From Perkinsus chesapeaki (lineage: Eukaryota > Perkinsozoa > Perkinsida > Perkinsidae), in assembly GCA_013115145.1 (NCBI GenBank), contig JAAPAO010000623.1, positions 1 to 20,192 on the forward strand: a DNA stretch of 20,192 nt, written 5' to 3'. Position numbers and translations under genes: made by a program. Shown piece by piece: positions 1 through 10,800 of this stretch; position 1 is the first letter of the stretch, and every line of letters starts with the position of its first letter. The notes under the pieces are model-generated. The model saw only the letters and a program-made list of their open reading frames with translations. It was not told the DNA's origin and did no database searches.

Positions 1-91
1 GGCGCATGCAATGTAAGCAAACCTTCGAAGGTATGTTTCAACCACAGAAAAGTCTGCGCCGTTTCTTCCGAATAGTTGTGCCCCGTATAAC

Positions 92-1689
<1,598 letters not shown>

Positions 1690-2469
1690 CTCTTCAGATG
1701 CCACCCTCGTCGGCCCCATTTGTTCGTTAGTCCACCTTTGTTGTTTATGGTGAACAGTCACCGCCTCTATTCTCCTTTTCACAGTTCTGATTCGTCCAGC
1801 TTTTTATAACCTTCGTATCACAGGTCGAGCATGCTTTCACTAGCGAGTGCCGATTTACTGCCGCGCCTAGAATGTGGTTTGTTTAGTTACACGTACTTGC
1901 AATTCTTACAGCTATGCAAATACGCAGCTTAAGGGCGGACTCGATCCACTTCCGAGCTGGCCCTCATTTTCTAGGACATCGACCTGGTGCCCGAAGGCGT
2001 TGCTCCACATAACTTAGTGAAAGCTAGCCAGACTGTGCTTTGGTCCCTATCTATTCCAGTCTACATGATTAGTAATCTCGTTATTTTCCAATAAGAAGAG
2101 TGTTTGTGTTCCTAGTCTAGTGATATAATCACTGAGCACCAGGAAGACTCGGTATCCCGGGCTAACAGACATGGGTTATCATTCGCCCTCTCGCAGGAAA
2201 TAACCGGCGCATCAAATCAAGTTACATTGTGACCCTCACAAGTGTTCATGTTAGGCGGCCCAGCTTAGGGCATGAACCTTCAAGACATGCAAGGATTCGG
2301 CAATGGCTCAATTAATAGGTCGCCTTAGGCTGCTCGAACGCCCCTGAATGGCGGAGTCTCATCGTGGACTATGCAAGCTATTGTATGCTGATGTCACAGA
2401 TGGATACTTTCCTTCCAAGCCTCGAGAGGCGATATTAATTAAACCCCAAAACCAAAACCCGCGAGAAAA
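1690..2469. other. Intergenic stretch between convergent genes, no supportable gene
   Basis: This is the space between the end of the + strand protease and the end of the - strand LRAT-type gene, so the two transcripts converge here. Several pyrimidine-rich AG sites occur (for example near 1783, 1825 and 1910). The frame after the last of these is open for about 35 codons from roughly 1912 (reading YANTQLKGGLDPLPSWP), but I recognise nothing in it. I see no RNA gene or mobile element here. Confidence 0.5.
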
Positions 2470-4078
2470 TTATTTCCTTGAGGCAGCACGAGCGACGTCG
2501 CATAACGCGGATTTCAAGGCGGCCTCCCACTCTGCCAGACTGAGAGGGCTCGTAATGTAATCAGCGTTGCGCAGCAGGCGAGCATTCTGGGAGATATTAG
2601 CTACGATCGCCTTTACAACTGAGATACCTACCGACACAAATTCGAATCAATACGGAACTGGAATCCTCGCCATACTCGCCGATATGTCCTCTGAGCTCAA
2701 AACATCCTCAAGCGGAGGGGGTACCGTTACAGGCACGAAAGCAAAGACCTTCGCTACGACGGCGCTGTATAACTGAAGATTGCTGTCCTTTTTAGTAGAA
2801 GGTGTGTGCAGAAATGCAGAGGCGAATGCTGTGACCTTATCACCTGTGAAGCGTCTAAAATGATATGAACCACTGTCAACGAGACTTACTGTTTTGGAAT
2901 GCTGACTGCGTCACAGAGTTTACTGCTGCTGTTGCGGCCGCCACGTGGGCATCTGAGGCAGATACAAGTAAAGTGGATAGTGGTCCTATTTAGCAGACCG
3001 ATAGTAGCTCTCTCCATCAAGTCAATGTTGACACGAGGAAAGGTCGCTGCACACATAACTAATTAGCTGGAATTAATCATGTACTAGGCAACTTGCGAAA
3101 TGGAGACGTTGTATCGAGAGCAGTGCACGCTTTCAAAACTCTGATCATTCATGGTACTTCGCAAGGGTCTTAGTAAGATGATGAGTATCGTCTTGGCCGA
3201 GGGTGTATTTAACATGTAAACCACTCAGTGATCCGACGGTACTCACCTCGAAATCCTAAAGACTGCGCAACAGAGCTTGTCACCGCCGATAAGCCACGGA
3301 ACCTTTCGGGATCACTTTGCCCGATCGCTCTTTTCTCATCCGAGGCGAAATTGACTATGCCGCTCCCTAAGAACGCTCCACATCGACAGAGACATTCCGT
3401 AGAAAACCTACGGGTGCCCAGCTCACACCAGCAGCAAAAAAGTTCGCAGTTTTTCTCTAAAAGGTTGTATTCGACTTCAGAGTTGTTGACCATGGACAAG
3501 GCTCGCAAGGCGACCATCCATACCGGATCTGGCACTTTCAGCGAGCATGTGCCAGCGCGCTCGGATTGAACCTAATAGGAAGGCATGGCGGGGCACTTTT
3601 TCGGAAGCTCTTTCAGACTTGCTCATTCGTGCAACCGTATTTGAATCGCTTGACAGAGGTGGTCCCCTGTTCGCCAGCGAAGGTTCCGAGTGAAGTCATT
3701 TTTATCGCCGAATCACTGGCTTGGTGACCCGCAAAATGCACCACGGTGCCTGCCAGAAAAATTTGACGAGGCGAGAGCCATCGATCTCTTACAGCACACT
3801 CCGCGATGGTCACAGCTTTCGTTTGGGCACGGGTTGACATCCACAACAATGCCATGATGCGAGTACCTATCACGGTATTGGTACTGTTCCGCAACTTGGG
3901 ATGCTCTATATGTCTACAGCGAACCTTTTCGCCACTGATATATATGGTCTCCGACCTTCAAGTCAGCCTTGGACACAGAATTGCTCATTGACTTGGTCGC
4001 GACACCCCAAAGAAAGGAAGCTGCCGCCAGGGCTGCTGTAGCTGCGGCTGCATTCGAAGTAGTCGAAGATTCGTCCAT
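2470..4078 (-). CDS. LRAT / NlpC-P60-type domain protein, 8 exons
   Basis: A protein of the lecithin retinol acyltransferase-like (H-rev107-like) branch of the NlpC/P60 fold, whose members use a Cys-His pair for lipid acyl transfer or hydrolysis. Exons on the minus strand: 4078-3918, 3866-3793, 3749-3619, 3571-3247, 3046-2999, 2952-2890, 2843-2676 and 2618-2470, giving 372 aa. Introns are 43-57 nt except one of 200 nt, and all phases match. Family signatures appear in the right order: KVGDHIYQWR, YSHHGIVVD (His57/58), VVHFAG (His83), a RAGTC segment near residue 129, and YNLLEKNCELFCCWC with the likely nucleophile Cys164. The first 30 residues are Ala-rich and uncharged. Residues about 232-372 form an Ala/Val-rich tail I do not recognise. 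The tail could instead be a separate gene starting at the ATG at 3017, because the 200-nt intron before it is the weakest link. The LRAT part is well supported; its substrate is unknown. Confidence 0.8.
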
Positions 4079-4402
4079 CAGAATCGCAAGGGGAGCAACT
4101 TCACACGTCCTTCGCTATGGAAGCTGCACATAGAATGGATAGTCTAACTAAGCCAATTTTCGGCGCTGGACAATAAACTCACACACACACACGCTATGGA
4201 AGCCGCATGGGGGCCGAGCTTCGGGATGGCGACATCGGCGTACAGCGTGATATTCTTTCTGATCCTGATTGCCAAGCGGATCTGGCTTCGAATCGCCACG
4301 GCCCTTCCAGAACTTTGAAACACAACAGGCGGGTATGCCATGCAACTGCAAGACTGACCAAAGACCTGATGGCGCCCTCTACTCCACGACTTATACGACA
4401 TA
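4079..4402. other. Short gap between two minus-strand genes
   Basis: This 324-bp gap lies between the stop of the carboxypeptidase and the start of the LRAT-type gene. It must hold the 3' end of one transcript and the 5' end of the next. A pyrimidine-poor AG at about 4124 (minus strand, TGTGCAG) is a possible leader or 5' UTR splice acceptor for the LRAT gene. The gap also has a short CA run and a 16-base imperfect direct repeat (4113-4128 and 4192-4207, one mismatch). No gene is seen. Confidence 0.5.
4180..4192. repeat. CA dinucleotide run
   Basis: Six and a half CA units in the gap upstream of the LRAT-type gene. It is a simple microsatellite with no further meaning visible. Confidence 0.7.
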
Positions 4403-7400
4403 TCAAGAATGATTAACGAAAATATCGCCTTCGACAAACTTCTGAAACATGTACAGTGTCTCGGCCGGCCTGTCCATAGGAGCCATGTGACCGGCATTAT
4501 AAACTCTTAAGAAGGCGAAATTTTCATACTGCTGAAGGGCGCCGACTGGGAACACCACAGCGCCGGAGTCTGACAGACATGATGCAAAAGAACGAGATCC
4601 GAGCTTACCGTTAAGCTTCCCCCATGGAGCAGGCGTCACCGCGCTGAAATTTGCTTGGTGCTCCCATTGCAGAGAATTCGTCCAGGCTTGGTTACCCAAC
4701 CAATTGCACAGATAGTCTTGATCACCGGCATAGATGAGAACTCGGGCTCCTCTGCTGAGGACAAGCTCAACATCTGACGCATGAGACCTGGAAAACTCGG
4801 TCGGACGAAGGTGAAATGCCACCTGAAATAGAATTGGAGTGATAACAAAGACACCAAATGCTCGCACTAACATTTACAATCGTAAATCGCAACTGTACTT
4901 TCACCGAGAGAAAAATTCAATCCGATGGCCATTGTTACATAAATGGTTCATTAGAAATATCTTAGAAATATAAACGATAAATGTCCTAGCGTTTGCGTAC
5001 ACCAAGCGAGTCCGGCCTCCATGGCCTAAGCGCGCCTAGGCCCTTCATAACGGTAGGCTTATTAAGGTACTTCTCTAAGGGAGAGAAATCATAATTACCC
5101 TTCTTCCGCAAATCATATCTGAAACGAAACTCTCATGTTGAAGTAGCCAATGATTGCCACTTGTTGTATCCGGCATCCATTATCGGCATTATCAACGTGA
5201 ATGCATAAGTCACCCAAGCCCTTACACAGACGTCAGGTAGACTGAACCAGGAACGTCGAGCCTGATAATAAGACGCCAACAACAGTACTCGAACAAGTGC
5301 AGCTAGTTGTATATTTTGAAGGCGAGAAAGTTTTGAATATAAACAAAGATTAGGAGTGAATACACCTGTGGAGTTGAACAACGACAGCCTTCGGACCGCC
5401 AATACGGCACGCCGTATCCAATACTCCTAGGTGCAGTTGAACAACGACAGCCTTCGGACCACCAATACGGCACGCCGTATCCAATACTCCTAGGAAGATA
5501 CAAAGAAGCTGATCAACTGGTGGAAAAAATTGCTGCATCTCACCGGAATCATTCCGGCGAGTGGCACCGAATGCAAGCACTGGCTTGAATTCACATTGCG
5601 GCCACACCAAGTATCGAACGATACAGTAACCTACTTCCTTGGGCGTCTCTGTGCAGGCCTCGAAGTCACGCTTTAGCTGAGGGAGCGCTTTCTCCATTCC
5701 CTCGTAGGTCTCTTTCGAGATCACCGACGGTGCTGTGGTCGAGTTGTAAGCCTGAAAAACCATAGCTTTCAGCGATGAGGGTGCGATCTCTTACCATTTG
5801 AGGGAACCATTGCATCTGGACTTCCGGAACAGTGATCCCATTTCCTATTGCCATGCCGCGGAAATCTATAACTACTCTTTCAGAATTGGTACCTGACTGC
5901 GGCTTGGGGCGATGCAATACCACAAGAGATATCTTGCTCGATGTGAGAGATAACATGAATCCCTGCCGCACTCTGGGGCAATTTGGATTCCCCACATGGT
6001 ACATGCAAGTACGCAGCTAGCAAACGAATGGCATCCCTAGATAGCGCTAACACTTGTATAAGAGAAGGATGAAGGGGACAAAGGCCATATGAACACCACT
6101 TTCAGGCAGTAATATCAGGGTAAGGCCGTTTCACGAAATGATGGTCATGCGAACAGTACAGTGTAAACTACCGCCTACTGAATGCAACACTGGTAGGAGC
6201 CGACCTGGTAACTAGTAAATCTATTGTAGGTTCAGAAGTAAAAAAGTGATGTCAACAAACTAGGACATAGTGGCACATATAGTTGATATGATAATAATAT
6301 GCTGCTTTAACTACTCCCCAACTTGCCAGCTATTAACATATAAAACACGGTATTGATTACTATCATCCCCTACTAGAAAAGTATATAACAAAGAGCATCA
6401 ACGACCGATGATTTTCCCACCTTCGGTTTTAATCTGTCCATTCTTCCTCACAATCCTTGCTGCCAATGACGGCACGTACTGACCACCAAAAGACTCTCCT
6501 GTTATATAGAATTCTTTATTATATTCTGGAAACCTTTTAAAGAAGGCTTGAAGAAACTTATACATATCCTCCGACACTTCGTCCTCGTCTCTATCATAAG
6601 CCCCAGTCGAGAACCCCGTTCCCGCGGGTTGGTCAACCCATAGCATATTAGAAGCCTCCGTCCAGCTGAACGGGTTCGGAACAGTCGTGGCGTTCGGCTG
6701 GATATTGCATGGACCATTCTCCATCAGTAACGCTAACATGGAGCTCGAGCCTGGCCCGCCGCTCAGCCACAGCGTAGTCGGAGACTTTTTCTTGCCAGGC
6801 TGTCTGGACTCGAAAAACCAGAAGAAGTATTTCTTGTTCAACATGGGGTCGACCGTGAAGTAGCCGCTGTACTGCTGTACGGTCGAATCACAGAGCTTTG
6901 GCTCTCTCAAGATAACGTGCCCACAACAACCACCGATGTCGTAGGTGAGATGCTGGCTGTACTGGATGCCGTCTTCACTCGCCATGCTTTGTAGGCCAAA
7001 CATTTGAGCAGAGTTGCTGGAGCACACTGAGAAAGGAAGCCAAGTCACGGGGTGTGCCGAAGTAGTAGAGTAAGCAGATCTCGCGCATGGCTGGGGCGAC
7101 AAACGGGTCACTCAGTGTTAACTAGACGTACAGCGTCGACGAGCTGATGGCAGGATTCACAAAGCCGAAGCGCGGGAAACCACGAGCCTGCCGGAACAGG
7201 GGAACTGGTAACGGGCCTGAACTCTTTTTTGAAGTTTAGAGGACATCCAAACAACAACCGAGGGGAGCCGGAGTGGCGCAATGCCGAAACAATCATAGCA
7301 TCAAGACGCCTTACCTTTTGGTCTGGGAATTGCTGCTGCAGAGCCTCCGTCATTCACCCACATCAACATAGTCAATGGACCAGCTATGAATATAGCCAGA

Positions 7401-7528
7401 ATTGTAGTCCTGAAAACGCTGCTAGACCAGAGCGCCTTCTGACGTCTTCGGCAGCGCATTGACCATCTCTCCCTCGGACGGAGGAGGGGCTCGTAGACTT
7501 CTGTTGCTGCTGGTGGAAGAAGAACCAT
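4403..7528 (-). CDS. Serine carboxypeptidase (family S10) with N-terminal membrane anchor
   Basis: Removes C-terminal residues from peptides, usually in the secretory or vacuolar system. Exons: 7528-7315, 7026-6406, 5865-5795, 5751-5366, 5118-5001 and 4822-4403, giving 609 aa with matching phases. Exon 1 encodes a basic stretch followed by a hydrophobic segment (FRTTILAIFIAGPLTMLMW, about residues 40-58) with no evident cleavage site, so a type II anchor is likely. The catalytic core has LSGGPGSSSMLALLMENGPC, VDQPAGTGFS, the nucleophile Ser250 in ITGESFGGQYVP, FRGMAIGNG, the Asp motif YAGDQDYLCNWLGN and the His motif YNAGHMAPMDRP, so all three catalytic residues are present. The 288-nt intron 1 and 540-nt intron 2 are long for this locus, and intron 1 could hide a small exon. 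Exon 4 contains a 63-bp tandem duplication not expected in the family, between ATRRND and YDLRKKGNYDF. Two further in-frame intron-like segments (5543-5490 and a 39-nt one inside exon 6) are read here as coding. Confidence 0.9.
5368..5493. repeat. 63-bp tandem duplication inside the carboxypeptidase
   Basis: Unit 1 is 5368-5430 and unit 2 is 5431-5493; they differ at 2 of 63 positions. On the coding strand each unit starts with CTAG-GAGTATTGG and encodes a 21-residue block (LGVLDTACRIGG followed by PKAVVVQLH). Each unit carries a 7-bp inverted repeat (ATACGGC / GCCGTAT, 2-base centre). The length is a multiple of three, so the reading frame is preserved. Confidence 0.9.
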
Positions 7529-7850
7529 CACAAACTCATAACGTACCGGAGCTGAAAAGTGAAAACAGACAAGGTAAAAACTCCAGTGTGTAAATTTGGA
7601 CTTGCCCACCAAGCGGAAAATCACACACTATCATTTTTATCTAAAAGCTGATAAACTACGGTGGCAAGTTAATTTCCCAGCCCTACTGACGATTGGGTGA
7701 CCACACCCGGCCGAAACGAAAACACATTCGACATTTTCCACATGATAAAGATGGAGCTTCTGGATTGCTTTGATAATCGGCGCTTCAACACAATCCAAGC
7801 TGTCTCCGGAAACCGTAAGATTTTCAGAAACTTGAAACGCCTTGAATAAA
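7529..7850. other. Gap between IF-2 stop and carboxypeptidase start, with an open alternative frame
   Basis: 322 bp separate the two minus-strand genes. The minus strand from about 7876 down to a TAA at 7637-7639 is open in another frame and reads as plausible protein (KAFQVSENLTVSGDSL, then HVENVECVFVSAGCG). That frame is one base away from the frame of the last IF-2 exon. It may be the displaced C-terminus of IF-2 or chance. No other gene is seen. Confidence 0.4.
7552..7572 (-). promoter_or_regulatory. Strong 3' splice acceptor just upstream of the carboxypeptidase start
   Basis: The minus strand reads a pyrimidine-rich tract ending TTTTCACTTTTCAG at 7552, 23 nt before the ATG at 7528. No upstream exon is needed for the protein. 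It may be the acceptor of a 5' UTR intron or of a spliced leader; Perkinsus and dinoflagellates are known to add spliced leaders to nuclear mRNAs. Which one is inference. Confidence 0.4.
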
Positions 7851-10800
7851 TCATGCTTCGGCAAGCTGTGCGTGTTTCAATCGCATTTTCTCGAATTGGT
7901 CGATTTTCCTCTTTCGTTCGACAACGAGTCGGCAGCGTGAACGAATGTCCTCTAACAGATCGGTAAAGACGTCAAAGTTCTTGACAGCCACATTGCAGTC
8001 TTCGGCGTGCTGCCTCGCTGTAGGGTGGACTCCAACCTGAACGTCAATAAAAAGAACCTAGTAGGATCGCCACACACATGGAAACATGAATCGCAGTGGG
8101 AGTATGCCACCTAAGGGTCTGGCTCAGCCAAACTTTAACTTTATCAGTGTACTGCAGATGCGAAAGCGCGAATGGTATCGTTCGACTCGCAATGCCAATT
8201 TCTTACTTGTATTGTGTAAATGGGACAGTAGCCATAATCTCGCTCAACAACTGCATGCTCAACATCCTTCTTCAGAACTGGACCAACTCCACCGTGAACA
8301 ATAGGTATCCTCATATCTGACACCTCTAGCTAAACCGAGAGCTCTCATTCCGTGCTCCACCTTACTGAATTCCTTCTCAATCAATTCAATCTCATCCATT
8401 ATACCATCGAAGACGTTCACCGATTGCGTCTTCAGTATGACCGGTAGGACCAGTTTCGCTTCTGGCAGATCGTCATACCTAATATCGTCATATGTGAACG
8501 TGCATTTACCAGCTGCAGTCGGCGTACAGTCACGAAAGTTCGGAGAAAGTCCAAAAAATTGGAAGTGATAAGAATGCGCTTTCTTATCAACTGATGAAAC
8601 CATGCACGTACCCCAACACCGCAACTTCATATCCTGCGCCCCACGACCGCAAAGTCAGAATGCCACTTGGAAAATTTATAATGGGAGATTTTATGAGCTC
8701 GGCAAACAAGGGTGAACTTGTGTCATAGACAGAAGCCCACCACCATATAATGAACCCCGAGTTAGCGGAGTCTCGGATGCGGAGACCTAGTACTGATTGG
8801 CGCACGGTAATTGAACTTATATCGATTATCAAATCGATTTTTGCTCTAGCCTCGTTTTGAGATAATTCTGAACTCGTATAATTCGATAAAATTTAAGCTT
8901 CTCCCGTTTCTAAGGAAGGTTTCCTTCATGTCCCCTTCGTTAAAAACCCCACGGTCATTCGGCTGAGTTCAAGGTTTTTGTTCTCTTTGGTTTCCGGTCC
9001 ACTGGGCTCGGCCCAGGTGGAGGGGACCAGGGCTCGGCCTTCTGTCTTCTCACCGTTATATCGTTTGACCTACATCGTCGTCCGTCTGCGGGTGCCCGGC
9101 TAAGCCGGTTTGTGCTGATCCGATCGTCGGTGTGAGGCTCACACCGTGAGCATGCTAGCTGCTTAGCATATAGCCTTTCGAAGTTTAACCATTATACTAA
9201 TTGCTTTCAGGTTAGTTATATTCTCGGCGTTACAAATGACCGCTCCTATTGAAGGTGCTTCCAAATTATCTACCTCTGGTAACAAGGTCTCCGATAAGGA
9301 GAAGCCAAAGCCAGCAGCCGGGACGGGCAAATCTTCTAAGAAGGTGCTGCAGTTCTTATCGGTGAGACTCCTGATAAGAAGGTGTCGACAGCGGCCGTTA
9401 GTGGCGTTGGTGATGATAAGAAGGGTGTGCTCCTGCAGTTGCCGGAGGTACCTGCTAAGGGCACTGGCACCGTTGATGTTATCGAGGGTAATGTGTCTAG
9501 GAGCGTTCTTGTAATGTCGTTTCTCCTACTAAGATCCTGAGCCTGGGGAGAGTCTCCTCAAGGAACTGCAGGAGCTGGCAGATCTCGGTGATAATGACGA
9601 CGATGATCGTGTCTCGGTGGTAGATTCCATCGACGATCTCGACAGTTAATCATAGTGTCATCTAGCCCTTCGGTTTCCGAGCTGGCCGTTATAAATGCTA
9701 TTGGTGAAGGTCTCTCTAAGTATCTATCCAGCTCGTCCTATAAGTCCTCTAATAAGTCTCACTGGCTCTCCCTGCTGGAGCGGCTCGAGAAGATCGACAT
9801 GGCTACGATGGACAAAAAGCCTCATTTGCCAATCTGTTCTCGATAAGGTCAACCGTAACCAGACGATGCTGTTCGAGGAACCTTTATGGAAATTCGGTGA
9901 CTCCGCCGACTCTGATGACAAACCTTTCGGTTCTTTCGTGACTCACGAATCGTGGCCCTGTTATCAGTGATAACAAGCCATGATATCTTATCATGGCTTC
10001 GGCTTGCCCTACTTCAAGGCGCAGCGTTTGGTGGCGTTTACTCTCACCTGATGCACTGTACTTCCGCGGCTGGCTACAAGTCTCCGCTCAACGGTCTACA
10101 GGCTGGAACGTTGGTGGCGGCTCAATGTGATGCTCATCTACGCAAAGAAGCTGGTTGTCGAATGTCCATGTCGTGACCCGAAATCAATAGGTGGGAATCG
10201 GACCATGTTCAGGCAAGTGCCGTGTTCGGTTGACTCGAGGAGGCTCACCGTTATCTTATCGAAACATCCAGCTTCGGGGGGAGTATGTCCCTGTTACGAC
10301 TTGGCACAGCCAGTTGGTGCATCAAGTTCGGTCATGAATTATTGTAGAGGCAGCCAATCACTATCACATATAGGTAGGACCATGCTGGCGATCTCAGTGG
10401 TCAACTACCTCGATGACTCCTTCGCTGCGGAAGGGATCAGGTCAGTCGACTCGGCATACGCGGTCTGAGGCTGGCTTAACAAGATTATCGTGTCACGATA
10501 GTGACACGAGGACTAATCCTGGCGGCTCGACGAGAAGAAGTGTATGGCTCCTATGGATGAGATTCCAGTCCTAGGATTGGACATCGCTGTGGTTGGCAAG
10601 GAATTGTAACTCTCGGTAGCACAAGACGAGCGGGACGCTCTACTATCTTCTAGAAAGGCAATTATTGATCACGACTTTTTGCCGTCTTCTCTAACTCACA
10701 TTGTGGGCGTCACGAGCTAATCGAGAAGATTACCGCGAGTGGTGCTAGGACTCATCTGCGGCGACACCCTTCCTGAGCTCTTAGACTCAATAATCAGTCT

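Noticed and set aside
3228-3569. A 113-codon + strand open frame
   Set aside because: It is the antisense shadow of the LRAT-type exon that carries the YNLLEKNCELFCCWC motif.
4144-4497. Three overlapping minus-strand frames and one + strand frame near 4150-4500
   Set aside because: They overlap the 3' end of the carboxypeptidase in other frames, show no motif and contain translated CA repeat.
5303-5503. Frame with repeated RSIGYGVPYWWSEGCRCST-like blocks
   Set aside because: It is the 63-bp duplication read in another frame; the carboxypeptidase frame covers it in phase.
9655-9921. Minus-strand frame opposite the retroelement ORF1
   Set aside because: It is a shadow of the + strand gag-like fragment, which has the more consistent composition.
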